A stretch of 64,000 nucleotides of DNA from Ottelia alismoides (Eukaryota > Streptophyta > Magnoliopsida > Alismatales > Hydrocharitaceae): positions 1,240,001 to 1,304,000 of the forward strand of contig JAZKJV010008883.1 in assembly GCA_037367405.1 (NCBI GenBank). The letters are read 5' to 3'. Both the position numbers and the translations under genes were made by a program. The notes below the pieces were generated by a model. The model did not search any database, was not told the origin of the DNA, and worked only from the letters and a program-made list of their open reading frames with translations. Every line of letters starts with the position of its first letter. Positions within the stretch are counted from its first letter, which is position 1. This document shows positions 1 through 11,479 of the stretch, piece after piece.

Positions 1-1635
1 CTGAAGGTGAAGAAGAGTAGTAAGTGGAAGAATATGGAGTAGGTGAGAAAGACGTAGAAATGAGGATGTCAGTCAGTGTTCCGACTTCATACAGTGAACT
101 AAATGGAATTGAGCGAGAGTCCCCCGAGGTTGATTGCAGATATGTGGAGGAAAGAGAGGGCAAAGACGATCAATATACGATTGAGGGAATGTGTACGCAG
201 AGTCCAGGTATGTGAACAAGTATCCCTCTCTTTGAAAAAAAAAAGTGAAATGGAAGCAAAATGTGACTGGAGATGTGCAAGTGCAAGAAAGGTAACACAC
301 ACATAAACAACATGCTAAGAGCAAACCCAAAGTTTACCTACTTAACTCAGTGAAGGCCGCAAAGGTTTAGGTGTTTATCTTTTCAGTTTTATTTAGGTGA
401 TTAAACAATCTTGGTTATTCATGCACACAAAAGGAGTCTCCTAAATGCCTAGATGAGATTCTATTACAAACCTAATCGAAGGGACTATTTCCCGAATTGT
501 TGGGTTATATCAAGCCCCTAAGGATGCAATAGACTTGTGTATTCAAAACATATATCTATGGTCATAGGCACACGCTTCCAGATCCCAAACCTACAAGAGT
601 TAGATATAGAGACTTAGGATGCATGTCCGGAGATTTGGCTCTCATCCTTAAGTGTGCATCCTCACCCTCTCTTGTTTTGGAGTGTACCTGAGCCCAAGTA
701 CGTGGTTGCTCTTCTGCAAACAATGACAATTTTATTCCAGATTATTTTGGTCAATAGCATTTAGCACTCCTCATATTTTAATAGATGGTTATTACATAGT
801 TTGTAATAGTCAGCACAACACATCGATTGCTTGAATGTTTTCCTTTATTTCTTAAGTGAGAAAAATAGAAATATAGATAAGATAGAAAAGCCAATGCAAG
901 GTGAGAATCTCTAATGAAAGTAGAGATAGAAGATACTTACAAAACTCCTCACACTCTACATGCATGGATGATAGAATGAATTGAATTATTAGTCTAAAAT
1001 AAATGCAAAATGGAAATAGCACCTATACAAGTAGTTCTATTCATGGGGAAGAACAAATTATTTTTCTAATAAGAATGCATTATGTGTGTTTTATACAATG
1101 CACAACAATAATCCCTAAGTAGATCTATGAGTCATTGTAAAACCTATAAACTATGATAATTACATAACCACAACTATGGGACCCCGATGCCATAGCAGGG
1201 GTCGAAACATGCGCAAAAATTTCAATGTCCTCGTTGTATGCACTAGTCTTCAAAAGAATACCATTATAAAGAGTACGACAATTATTACTAACTGTCACAA
1301 AAATAATAAATGAAAAATAAAAGTCATATTATACACACACTTTTCTCAAATAAAAATTAAAATGCTTCTTGGTGTCTTTTTAGCGGGCTCAGTCGACAGA
1401 ATAACCAGCCTCTGGTGTCCTCAAGCAACAACGGTAATTGAAAAACCGCTCCAAGTCCACTGAATCCCTCATACAAAAAGAGAAAATGTATTTGACACAG
1501 TCAACTAAAATATATACAAAAATAAAAAATGTTGAAAGATAAATAGATAAATATTTACAAGAAAACCTGGGGTTTAAACTAAGCGGGCGACGAGAAACCT
1601 TATGCAATTCCTAAAATTTAACATAAGCCAATTAT
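1..1635 (-). mobile_element. Degenerate 5' leader of a gypsy (Athila-like) element
   Basis: No convincing gene is seen here; the short open frames have no recognisable domain. On the minus strand the stretch resembles the untranslated leader between primer site and gag of elements B and C. It lies directly downstream of a decayed tRNA-Asp primer site (1637-1656), and it contains the leader motif GCATGTAGAGTG (near 952-963) followed by a splice-donor-like GTAAGT at 935-940, in the same order as in B and C. The sequence is otherwise strongly diverged, so this is an old remnant. The assignment is inference from motif order. Confidence 0.4.
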
Positions 1636-1636
1636 T

Positions 1637-1656
1637 TCTCTAGCAACGATGCCATT
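1637..1656 (-). other. Decayed tRNA-Asp primer-binding site
   Basis: Read on the minus strand, the stretch around 1639-1656 (TGGCATCGTTGCTAGAGA) matches the tRNA-Asp primer site TGGCGCCGTTGCCGGGGA, which is perfect in elements B and C, except at a few positions. Immediately to its right TGACGCACCCC (from 1658) looks like the end of an LTR whose 3' terminus in minus orientation is CA. This fixes the orientation of the remnant. Confidence 0.5.
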
Positions 1657-1657
1657 T

Positions 1658-2358
1658 GACGCACCCCAAAATGCCTTACGTTAAGTTTTGAGAATTACAT
1701 TGTAGTCGGGAAATCACCAATCAGTTAAAAATCCACAATTAATATCAATATAATGTTACGAGGTTAATTTATTTTACTTGGGGTAAGCCCAAGGTTAACA
1801 TGGGGAAGCAATTACACGCCTAATGATTAATTACAAAAATTTAAATGCTGGATTTTAGATAAAGATTTTTTATTTATTATATGAATAAATGAACTAATTC
1901 AAATTCGACCAAGTTCACATGCTATTTAGACTTTTCTAGTCAAATCAATTCTAAAATTACGAAACTTTTTAGAATGCCAATCTATGCAAAATTAACGTAC
2001 TATATTTTTTTTTTGAATTTTTTAGATGCAAAATAAATTTTTATGAATTTTTAAATGCAAAATAGAATGAACTTGAGTAAATTAACTTTAATAATATCAA
2101 ACTATAATAGCCAAAAGATGGTCCAAAATTAATCTCAAACACAAGAGTCTAGATGCAAAAATAGACATTCTAAATGAAATAGCCAAAATAAGAACACAAG
2201 CATAAATTATAATAATGCAATATAAATACTTAAATGCACTAAATTACTTTGGAACAAAGTTATATTTTCAGCCAAATAAAGTGGCGAATCACATATTCAT
2301 CAGGGGCGACAGAGAGAGGTTTTTACCCAATGGCAGAGTTTCAGTTGTTGCTGGTTGT
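1658..2358 (-). other. AT-rich, LTR-like sequence, no gene
   Basis: Non-coding and AT-rich. It begins with TG next to the decayed primer site and contains a segment near 1780-1815 reminiscent of the U5 side of the B LTR. It is probably part of the minus-strand LTR of the remnant. The other boundary is unclear; it may be the hairpin at 2359-2379. Confidence 0.3.
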
Positions 2359-3269
2359 TGATGAATCTGTGATTCATCACTCTAAAAGTTGAAAATAGAG
2401 CTTTGATCCCGACTAATTAGCCGCTTTCATCACTTATATTGCATAATTAGCATTCATGCATGCATAAATAATATCTGCATTTTAGCATTCATATTTGCAT
2501 TAAATAAGAAGCCCAATTCACTTGTAAAAATCATCTGTAATACCATATTTGTATATATTTTATACTAACACCAAATCAGATAAAATCACTCTATAGTGTT
2601 GATATTACTAACACTAATAAAGGAAAAATATCAAAAAATACCAACTTGTAAATTTGACTAATAAAACCCGAGCCCTAGTTTGAGACTATGAACCTTAAAA
2701 TGTGCATATCTCTCTCATACAGTGTCTGATTTAGGTCTACTCACTTTTAAGTTATATACATTCAGAGACCTTCAAAACAAGACTAATTTCATAAAAACCA
2801 GATATCGTATGTGAAACTTGGGTTTTGGGCCCCTATTATATATTGTACATATTGACCAAAATACCCTTTAATTTTATCCTTTTATTTTCTTAATTATTAA
2901 AAATACAAAAAATTAGATTAAATTGTAAATATTACTTTCATATTACTCTATTTTTATTTTTATTTTTCTCTTATTTAAAAATAACAAAAAAACTACAAAA
3001 GATAAAATACGGTGTTTTATATCTATAATATACCACCCAAAAATATACTTTGTACATATTGCCTAATTGATTTTCGATCCTTCCAAAAGTTGTAGATCTC
3101 GTTGAGACGAGCAACTTTTATGTTGACCACTTTTTGACCCTCTTTATTATTTCTTTTTTTTATTTACATTTAATTTTGTGATTTTTCTAGGAGTGACACA
3201 TGGTAGCTCCTGGAGCCGCCACGTCTCACCTCTTTTTATTATTTTATTATTTTCGTAATTTATTTTATT

Positions 3270-3400
3270 GGGATTTTTATCACTTGTGTCCCTCTGAGAT
3301 ATCGCAATATCAGTTATACCCCTATCTTTTTGGTAATATCAGGTTGTGCTCCTAAATTCTTGTTATTTTGTCACTTGTGCCCTTGGGTTAGTTACCGTCC
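3270..3400 (+). repeat. MULE-1 left terminal inverted repeat
   Basis: Pairs with 4380-4509 on the opposite strand. Shared blocks include GAGATATCGCAATATCAG and ACCCCTATCTTTTTGGTAAT. Similarity fades inward of about 130 bp. Confidence 0.85.
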
Positions 3401-3479
3401 ATCTACAGTGCAAACGGACGTTAACTTTGAGGACATAGGCGGAATTAATTAAAAAAAAGGATAAGAGGTCATTTCTTCC

Positions 3480-4075
3480 TCATCCTCTTCTTCTTCCTCT
3501 TCCTCCTCCTCCAGCTCCTCCTCCTCCTCCTCGCCCCTGCCCCGCGCCACCTCCTCCCATCCCCGCCCCCTTCCAGCCCCGCCCCCCGCTACTGCCCCTG
3601 CCCCCGCCTCCTCCCAGCCCCGCGCCACCTCCTCCCAGCCCCGCCCCCTCCCAGCCCGCCGCCCCCTTCCAGCCTGCCACCCGCCCCCTCCTAGCCCCGC
3701 CCCCGCCGCTGCCCCAGCCCCCGCCTCCTCCCAGCCCCGCGCCACCTCCTCCCAGCCCTGCCCCCTCCCAGCCCGCCGCCCCCTTCCGCCCCTCCCAGCC
3801 CGCCGCCCCCTTCCAGCCTGCCACCCCGCCCCTCCCAGCCCCGCCCCCACCGCTGCCCCTGCCCCCGCCTCCTCCCAGCCCCGCCCCCTCCCAGCCCGCC
3901 GCCCCCTCCCAGCCCGCCGCCCCCACCCCTTCCCCCCCTGCCCCTCCCCTCCCCGTCCCTGTGCGCCCTCCCCTGAGCCGGTCCCTCCCAGCCCGCCTCC
4001 AGCCCGCCGCCCCCACCGCTGTCCCAGCCCCCGCGCCTCCTCCGGCCCCTTTCCCCCTCCTCCTCCACCTGTGGC
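3480..4075. repeat. C-rich minisatellite inside MULE-1
   Basis: Irregular tandem copies of a unit built from CCTCCTCCCAGCCCCGCCCC and CTCCCAGCCCGCCGCCCCC, about 30-60 bp per unit. The minus strand is therefore a run of G-tracts with G-quadruplex potential. Long open frames result in two or three frames because stop codons are absent from the unit, so none is taken as a gene. Confidence 0.8.
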
Positions 4076-4379
4076 TGAAGCTGGAACTGGAGTTGAGTTT
4101 TTTCTTAAATTTGATAAATTTTTGACTAATTGATTCATAAAAAGTCATCCAAAAATTAAATAAAATTCATCGTTTGATCCGTAACGAGTGATATGTCCGT
4201 GGAAATGTAAAAATTTTAGAGATTCGATGGATGCATGAACGTGTTAGTAAGAGAGAGAAATTATGAAGAGAAGGAAGAAGAGCAAATGGAGGAGGAAGAA
4301 GATGAAGAAGGGTATGGACCATAATACCCTTCTTAACCACCACCATGGTTTGAATAAACCATGGTTATTTTAATTTTTT

Positions 4380-4509
4380 GACGGTCAATCTGACGGAAGG
4401 GCACAACTGGTGACGGAGCAAGAATTTAGGGGCACAACTGATATTACCAAAAAGATAGGGGTATAACTGATATTGCGATATCTCGGAGGCGCACAAGTGA
4501 TAAAATCCC
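4380..4509 (-). repeat. MULE-1 right terminal inverted repeat
   Basis: Reverse complement of 3270-3400 with scattered mismatches and small indels; abuts the right copy of the 9-bp duplication at 4510-4518. Confidence 0.85.
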
Positions 4510-6134
4510 TATTTTATTTTATTATTTATTATTTATTATTTATTATTTTAATTTATTTTAATTTAGTTTTTGTATTTTTCTATTTTAATTTTTTTCTCTT
4601 CTTTATTTTTAGTAGCATGCTTATTTTATTTTTTTTATTTTTCCCCTTTTACTTCTTCTCCCTTTACTTGTCCTCCACTCCAAGTCACCAACTCCCCATT
4701 TTCCTCGCTTTCTCTACTTCTTTTCTAACCTCCCTCTCCACATTTTTATTCTCTCCTCCTCCTCCGATTCGCACCATCCGCCATTTCTTCAATTGAGAGG
4801 GAGAGACCACCAGCCCCCGAGTGTTGTCGGTGAAAGCTTCAGCACCCTTCGGTCGAGCAATGATTGTCGCAAAGGTGAGATCCACGAGGGCTCATCCTCG
4901 TGTCTTTGTGCATCTCTTCAGGTCACAACGGAGCTTCTTCGATTTTTCACCGAATCAGATCGAGGCGACAATTGGAGTTCAGCATAGCTACTCCATAAAA
5001 ATCTGTCGATTCACAGGTAAATCCTCTATCTTCACTTTATCATTTTTTATTATTTATCTAACTTCATTTGTTTGTCAGGTTCATTGTCATCTCATTTTCA
5101 TTATCACATTTTTTTAAACTTCACACCATTACCTCCAATCATCACAACAATCACCATTATTATCATCACATACCATCTTTTTATTCTATTTCTACATTTT
5201 TATTTCCTACTTACAAACAACAAAAGTTTCAAAAAAAACAAAAAAAATCACAGCTCCTGGACGACACACTTCCCTCCAGCGGGGGCACACCTCCGCGGCC
5301 TCCTGCCAACTGCCAGCGGCCGTGCCCACCGCACCTCCGCCACCCTCCTACCAACCACCAGCCCTCCCTCCAGGACACGCGCAGCCCTGCGCCCGGCCGC
5401 CAGCTCTCCCTCCAGCCTGCGCAAGGCCACCTGCAGGAAGCCCACCACGCCACTGCTCCTGCGCCCTTTGTTGGCCGCACAACCCCATGCCCTCTTCTTC
5501 AACAAGCAGCCTCCAACGACCCGCGTCCCCTCTCAGGCCTCTGTCCAGCCATGCACGATCGTGCGCCACCGTGAGACCCTCCACCAACGCCAGCGCGGTC
5601 GTGCGCTCCCTTCCAGTCGCGTTAGATTCTCCCCGCTAGCCGCGACCCCGTGCCTTGCCACCGCCACTCACGCCCTAGGGGCGCGCTCTCCGCCGCCTCG
5701 ATATCGCACCTGCTGACCCCGCGCGTGATCTGTGCATCGTCGCGCCCCGTAGCCTCGCGCACATCGCCGCCACCAATTGTCACCCCCACCCCCCGCGCGT
5801 CCGGACCTCCGCAAGCCCTCGCCGCAACCTAGCACCGCCACATGCCCTAGCAAGTGCCCATGATCTGCATGAAGGTCTTTCAACTCATTTTTTTGTTTTA
5901 TTTTTTTAGAAAAAATTGCATTTGAGTTCTTTTATATTTTAAAACTGCAAAAGTACCCTAAGCACATTTTATTTCGTTGCATTTTTAATTTCGATATTTC
6001 AAAGACACCCCTGCATTTATGCTTTTATTTGGACATCTATTTTGCATCATTTTTAATAAAAAAAATAGCATTTTGTTGAGTAATTAATTCTGTACATTGT
6101 GGCTATTTATTTAGATTTATGTGAGCATTGAGTA

Positions 6135-6281
6135 TAACAACAACAACAAAGCCTTTTCCCACAATTAAGTAGGGTCAGCTATATGGATTCTTCGCCTCCA
6201 TTGAGATCTATCTTCGGTCAATCCGGGGCTTATATCCAAAAGACTAATATCCCTTCGTATAGTCTCTTTCCATACTTCTGC
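6135..6281 (-). mobile_element. 5'-truncated SINE with TTG tail
   Basis: On the minus strand the segment ends GGCTTTGTTGTTGTTGTTA, the TTG-repeat tail typical of plant Au/TS-type SINEs, preceded by a block that includes ATCCATATAGCTGACCC, familiar from dispersed plant SINE 3' ends. It is flanked by a 12-bp direct repeat GAGCATTGAGTA at 6123-6134 and 6282-6293. At 147 bp with no visible pol III A and B boxes, it lacks the 5' part. Confidence 0.7.
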
Positions 6282-7020
6282 GAGCATTGAGTAATTTTTT
6301 AAAAATTAGAGTTTGAAATTCAGTGATATTTTACCTATTTATACTCTGAAATTTGCACATACTTAAATATTACTCCAAAAATTGTGCAAAAAATCCAGAT
6401 GATGCCTCTAGTTTGTTCTTTAATTACAATCCAAATTTCGTCATAAATGGATATGTATTTTGCATGAAATAAATAGTTGAGTGATTTTTGTAATTGATTT
6501 TTAATTAAATCGCAATAATATTTTTGCGAAATTTCAATTGTTCATTAAAATATCTATTTGAGATAATTTTGCTTCTGGATAATCTGATTTGTGGATTAAT
6601 TAGGAATTAGATACTCACAGTCGCTCTGTTTTCATTAATAAATTCATAAAAAATCATAAATTTTCAAAAAATCCAAAAATATTATTGTAACTATATTTCA
6701 TCATGTTTCACTTCCAGTAAAATTTTCATAATTTTTGCATTCTGTTTGCATGAAAATTTGGATAAAACCCATAAAAAGTTTGTATTTTTCATTTGTGCAT
6801 CTTAAATCCAAAAATTCCAAAAAATATATTTTGCATTCATCATTGGATTAGGTTTCTAGAAAAAATATAACTTGGCTGATTTGGATTAATTTCACATTAA
6901 AATAATTCCACTAAGTTGTGTGTTTTCATATTAACTTAATTCAATCGCATTTTGCATTTGGCATTTTTATTGCATAAAAAAATACAAAAAAAAATCCCAT
7001 TTGGAAAACCATGAGCTAAT

Positions 7021-7230
7021 TCGCCTAACTTAATCTGAAGTTGTTCCTTTGCCTCCTTGAGTCGACCCTTGAGCTTGCCCATGTTAAAAATACATCAAAC
7101 CTCAAATTATTTGATTCATCGATTTGTGCGGTCAATTTTTTGATTGATCCTGATTGTCTGCCTACAACAATTCGACACGCATTAATTAACAAGGGTGATT
7201 CAACGATCAATCAGTTGTGCAAAAGTAAGA
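7021..7230. other. Unassigned stretch, no gene
   Basis: Short open frames on both strands have no recognisable domain. The stretch lies between AT-rich LTR-like DNA and the G-rich minisatellite; I see nothing else in it. Confidence 0.4.
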
Positions 7231-8087
7231 GAGGCAGAGGAGGGAACGACCGATGGAGGATGGCTCTATCGATGATGTTGCTTATGTGAGAGGAGGGGAG
7301 GTGGAGGATGGGGCGACAGAGGGAGGTCTCTTCTCAAGAGGCATTGTTTGTTGATGCTGCTTACATAAGAGGAGGGGAGGCGAATAAAGGGGAGGGCTAT
7401 TTCTTGTAATAGGAAGAGGGGGCAACAGATTGAGGTCTCTGTCTGATGGAGGGGATGTTGTTGTTGTTGTTGCTTGTGTGGGAAGAAGGGAGCTAGAGGA
7501 GGGAGCGGCAGAGGGAGGGCTATGCCACTGCCTTTTCTGCTTGTGGTGGGATGAGAGGAGAGGAGGAAGGGGTGATGGAGGGAAGGTTTCACTTGTTGCT
7601 AAGTTGTTGTTGTTGTTGTTTATGCTTATACATGAGTAGGGTAAGTAGAGGAGGGGTGACGAAGAGAGTGCTCTGCCCAATGGCGAAGCTATTATTGCTG
7701 CTTGTGCGACAAGATAGGAAGCGACGGGGGGGGGGCAACAGAGGGAAAGGCTCCACCCGTTGCTAGTGTTGTTGCATCTACTGCTTGTGCAAGAGGATGG
7801 GAGGTGGAGTGGCGATATAGGGATTGATGCTGCTTGTGCAGGAGGAAGGGAGGCAGAGCATGGGGAGATGGATGGAGGGCTCCGCTTAATGGTAGAGCTG
7901 TTGTTGCTTGTGCGGGAGGAGGGGACAATGGAGGGAGGGCTCCACTCAAAAGCGGAGTTATTGTTGTCATTGATTATGCGGAAAGAGGAGAGGTGGAGGG
8001 GGCAGCGGAGGGAGGGCTCTACCCGATGGCAGAGATGTTTTTGCTTCTTATGCGAGAGGATGAGAGGCAAAGGAGAAGGCGATGGGA
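7231..8087. repeat. G-rich minisatellite block 1
   Basis: Irregular tandem units of about 60-90 bp, consensus like GAGGGCTCNRCCCRATGGC, then a TTGTTGTTGCT stretch, GCTTGTGCGGGAGGAGGG and AGGCAGAGGAGGG. The open frames in several phases (Pro/Ser-rich on minus, Gly/Arg-rich on plus) come from the repeat. On the minus strand the block directly follows a Copia-style primer-site-like sequence at 8088-8099, so it may be the leader of that element. Confidence 0.65.
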
Positions 8088-8099
8088 GCTCTGATAGGA
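8088..8099 (-). other. Possible tRNA-Met primer-binding site
   Basis: The minus strand reads TCCTATCAGAGC, 10 of 12 matches to TGGTATCAGAGC, the usual primer site of plant Copia elements. The sequence immediately upstream on that strand ends in CA, as an LTR should. Confidence 0.4.
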
Positions 8100-8101
8100 T
8101 T

Positions 8102-9530
8102 TGTGGATCGATATTACTCTAGAGGGGGTTGGATGGAGCATGACATTCTTAAAATTTCGTGGAATAATACCAAGCAACTATTTCCAAACAATATATCATA
8201 AACCACCATATATCAATTATAGTACATTGTATGTTTAAAACCCAAGTGATTAAAAGCCAAGACCCAAGTCATCTCAACCTAGGGTTTCTAGCTAGCCGAG
8301 CTATCCAATCATTCCACTATAAATTGAGACACTTAAGCGAATATCTCAACTAGTTAGAAGATGGAATGCTTACAACTTTACATCAAACACCAAAGTCACA
8401 ACTTCGGATCGAACACAAAAGTCACCACTGAAATAGGGCTTAGTTGTAGTATAGTTTGAAGCTTGAACTTAACCTCAAGCTACCTGCAAGGAAAAACTCT
8501 AAGAGTTCCTACAAAAAGAGGTCAATTGAACAAGATAAACAATTATCTGATCTTTAAAAGATTAACAACAATGTCATTGTCAGTATCAGATAGTACAATA
8601 GAGATTATATCAGACATAATAATCACAATACATATTCGAGCAGATATATCTCTAATTTACTTTAAAAGAAATGTAGAGAAAATTATCACCAAATGTTTAG
8701 TGGCTTAGAAGAAATCTCTGACTATACACAGAGAACTTGGAGTTGGCTATGGATCAAGACTAGCTTTCTAGTTGATTGTTGAAACACTTCGTTTAGGAGA
8801 ATGAAGAATACTCAAGAACAATTGAGAGAAAGAGAGAGGAGCTACTCAGAGAGATGTAGATGGCTCGAGCTAAATTGTGTGCTGAAATGAGGATATATGG
8901 GGCTCGTTATATAGTGTTTCGAGTGTGTAAGATGGGCTCAAAATAACAAGTTTTCAATCCAAAATTCAAACATTGATTGATCAGAAAAATTACTATGATC
9001 GGTCAGACATGATTAATCAATCATTTCGAAATTTTAAATGATCAACTCTGACTATTACAAAATTCAAAATTTAAAGATTGAGCAATCAAAATCATGACTT
9101 ACCGATCAACATATCATAACAATCAAAAGAAGGAAAGGTTCAAAAAATGATCGATCAATTACCGATCAGCACTGGGACTTGATAGATCAGAAAGAGAATC
9201 TTCCTAAACTTGCAAATGATCGATATCAAATCAATAACATTGAACAATCAAATGTGGTTGATCAACAAGAGTATCATGATCAATCAATCTGAAACTCGAA
9301 ATTGACTTGATTATTGGAGTTAATTTCTTAGAAAAACAACTCTTTGTGATAGTACAAAGATACAATTATTTAGTGTTTAAACAATAATTACAAAAATTTA
9401 AGCTTGAACAACATATAATAACAAGCTAAAACAAGTAAAACTTCTGATGAACTTCACTTGAGATCTTGAGCCTGAGATTTCTTCAAAATAGTACACAAAA
9501 TCAAGAATATCCAATGCATGCGTTAGCTCT
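8102..9530 (-). repeat. Possible Copia-type LTR
   Basis: Non-coding. On the minus strand it has a TATA-like CACTATATAACGAG near 8910-8925, then a pyrimidine-rich leader (AGCTCCTCTCTCTTTCTCTC) and a CA end before the primer-site-like sequence at 8088-8099. The outer end near 9530 is not defined and no duplication was found. An open frame at 8463-8708 has no recognisable domain. A segment rich in GATCGATCA-like words (about 8975-9300) is imperfectly repetitive. Confidence 0.35.
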
Positions 9531-9574
9531 AAAATAATATGAAGAGAAACAAGATTCTAATAGGTTGTGTTCGA

Positions 9575-10010
9575 TTACGGAGCTGTTGTTACTACTTATG
9601 TGGGAGGAAGGGAGGCAAAGGAGGTAGTGGCAAAGGGAGGGCTCTACCTGATGGCAAAGATGTTGCTGATGCTAGTTGTGTGATAGGAGGGGTGGCAGAG
9701 GGAGGACTCCACCCAATGACAAAGTTGTTGCTTGTGCGGGAGGAGGGAGACAGAGGAGAGAAGCCCAGAGGAGGGTCAACGAAGGGAGGGCTCCGCCCTA
9801 TTGCTTCTTGTGCGGCAAGAGGGGAGGTGGAGGAGGAGATGACGAAGAGAGGGTTGTGCCCGATGGTAGAGCTGTTGAAGTTGCTGCTTGCGCGGGAGGA
9901 TGGGAGGTGGAGGAGGGGTGGCAGAGGGAGGGGCTCCACCTGCTGGCGGAGTTGCTACTGCTACTTGTGCAAGAGGAGGGGGCGGAGAAAGGGGTGATGA
10001 AGGAGGATGA
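9575..10010. repeat. G-rich minisatellite block 2
   Basis: Same unit type as block 1 at 7231-8087: GAGGGCTCCACCCAATGAC, TTGTTGCTTGTGCGGGAGGA. The two blocks are probably parts of one array, or two copies of one element, separated by the LTR-like segment. Frames spanning it are repeat-derived. Confidence 0.6.
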
Positions 10011-10187
10011 AGGGATGAGATTTGGTGTTATTAAAATAAAATAATATCAGAATAATTATCTACCACTAGATTTAAGTTAGATTAACTCAAGGGCTAAGTT
10101 AGGTAAGTGGATGAACTTACAGGAGGGTCTTGTGTCGAAAACAAAGCAGCTATTTACGATTTTCAGTGTAATTCTTGATTAGGTTTT

Positions 10188-10330
10188 GGGATTTTTATAC
10201 CCATAATCCTGAGTGACTACGTAATTACAATCAGAACCCCGCATAATCGTGAATTACATCAGGAACCCCGATAATGCTTAACTCTTACATGGCATGACCA
10301 TGTGTTAATACCCATCCATTTTTCTATTAA
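10188..10330 (+). repeat. MULE-2 left terminal inverted repeat
   Basis: Matches the reverse complement of 11985-12119; shared words include CCCATAATCCTGAGT, GTAATTACAATCA and TAATCGTGAA. Good over roughly the first 100 bp, weaker inward. Confidence 0.85.
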
Positions 10331-10561
10331 CTTTGACGGAATCCATCAAATATGGACCATTTTCACCCTTTAAGTTCAAGATAATAACAAATGATGCCAC
10401 TCCCCTTTATTGTTTTCTCCTTCCTTCTGCTCATATATATTTTGGTCCTCCTCCTCCAGGTCCTTCACATATATTTTGGTCATTTTACACCTTTACTATC
10501 GAACCTTTGTTATATCCAAGAAGATCGCGAGATGGATTTTAATTTATGTCGTGAATCTAAT

Positions 10562-11445
10562 CTAAGCCTGATGAGATATGGGCTTGAAGACGACGGTTGA
10601 ATACTCACTAAGGTGGAGGCTAAATTGGTTGATTTTCTCCGCCACATCGATCTTGTCCTTCCCAGGAGGTGTCACCATGTCGAAGTGCGAGACTAGTTTC
10701 CCCGCCACCATGCCCAATAATGGCAACGCCAGTATGACCGCCTCAATGGACCCTTCCTCCTCAAAGAACCTCCCTGGCCTGAACTCCTAGGAGTTCTTCC
10801 ACCACTCGGGGTTGTTGGAGAGCCACCACGCGTTCACCACCACCTTTGACTCATGCGGGATGGTGTAGCCCGCGAGCTTTGCCTCCTCTAGTTTCTTGTG
10901 CAACACCAATAGCGGTATGGGCGTGCGCAGCCTCAGGCTCTCCTTCACCACTGCCTACAGGTACGACATCCTCCCCAGGTCCTCCTCCTTCAGCCCCCCC
11001 CCACCCTTGAGCATCGCCCTCATCTCCTCCCTCACCTTCTCATGCACCTCCAGATGGTTCAACAGCTCCGCTATCACCCACTCCATCGACCACATTGTCA
11101 TCTCTATCACGGCCATCTTTTTGTTCTCAACTATGTAAATCAAGTTGTCTACGCTTATCTCCCCGTTGTTCTTTGCCTCTATTACGCAGTCCATCGCACA
11201 CCTCAGCTTCGACTGCTTGGTGTTGGTGATAGACGCCAAGACCTTCCTTCTTGGCTCTACGAAGTTGGTGTTGAAGAAGTCAAGGCATCTAATATGAAGA
11301 TCCATGCACTTGTTGAGGTACCCTCTTATGAAGGGCCGCATGAAGGGGATGAAGTCACCGTAGCTGTACTCGAAGCTCTACGCCAGGCAGGTGCACTTGG
11401 AGTTGAACATCGTGGCCTCCTTGAATAGTGGGTCGTCCTGGCCGC
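10562..11445 (-). pseudogene. Cinnamate 4-hydroxylase (CYP73A) pseudogene fragment
   Basis: Intact C4H is an endoplasmic-reticulum P450 that hydroxylates trans-cinnamate in the phenylpropanoid pathway. The minus-strand translation follows the C4H family from the DDPLF region (about residue 205) to the C-terminus: SFEYSYGDFIPF, RPFIRGYL, YIVEN, the I-helix equivalent IEMTMWSMEWVIAEL, then [13 protein letters not shown] and the ending [16 protein letters not shown]. The style is closer to class II C4H. In-frame stops lie at 11378-11380, 10955-10957 and 10787-10789. About 25 residues holding the heme-binding loop (FGVGRRSCPG type) are deleted at about 10733. The N-terminal half is absent. The reading is continuous where canonical C4H genes have two introns. 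It cannot encode an enzyme. Confidence 0.9.
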
Positions 11446-11479
11446 CTCCTGCTCTCGCCACTATTGCTCCTTCTTTGCC

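Larger units (their letters stand above)
3270..4509. mobile_element. Non-autonomous Mutator-like element (MULE-1)
   Basis: Terminal inverted repeats of about 130 bp begin GGGATTTTTATCACTTGTG at 3270 and end CACAAGTGATAAAATCCC at 4509. The element is flanked by a perfect 9-bp direct duplication, TATTTTATT, at 3261-3269 and 4510-4518. Nine-base duplications and long inverted repeats are the hallmark of the Mutator superfamily. The interior has no transposase; it is dominated by a C-rich minisatellite (3480-4075). The large glycine-rich minus-strand frames here are products of that repeat. The element lies inside older LTR-like DNA. Confidence 0.88.
2359..7020 (+). repeat. Probable degenerate LTR, split by later insertions
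   Basis: Starts with the hairpin TGATGAATCTGTGATTCATCA, the same style of terminus as the LTRs of A, B and C. The next few hundred bases share the TTAGCATTCATGCAT motif and the order of AT-rich blocks with the start of the C LTR. A GC-rich block (about 5260-5880) sits where the GC-rich block of the C LTR would lie. After subtracting the Mutator-like element (3270-4509) and the SINE fragment (6135-6281), the length is about 3.3 kb, comparable to 3.66 kb. The right end is not defined. Open frames at 4793-5883 are GC-rich low complexity on both strands and I do not call them genes. Confidence 0.4.

Noticed and set aside
3449..4148. Long glycine/arginine-rich frames on the minus strand
   Set aside because: Open in several phases because the C-rich minisatellite of MULE-1 lacks stop codons; no domain and no codon pattern.
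5068..5883. Overlapping GC-rich frames on both strands
   Set aside because: Low-complexity Pro/Ala/Arg translations in four phases, lying where an LTR GC-rich block is expected.
7282..8122. 262-codon minus-strand frame and its plus-strand partners
   Set aside because: Ser/Pro-rich translation of a tandem repeat; the repeat unit explains the open frame.
8463..8708. 81-codon plus frame
   Set aside because: AT-rich, no domain, in a segment that looks like LTR U5 on the other strand.
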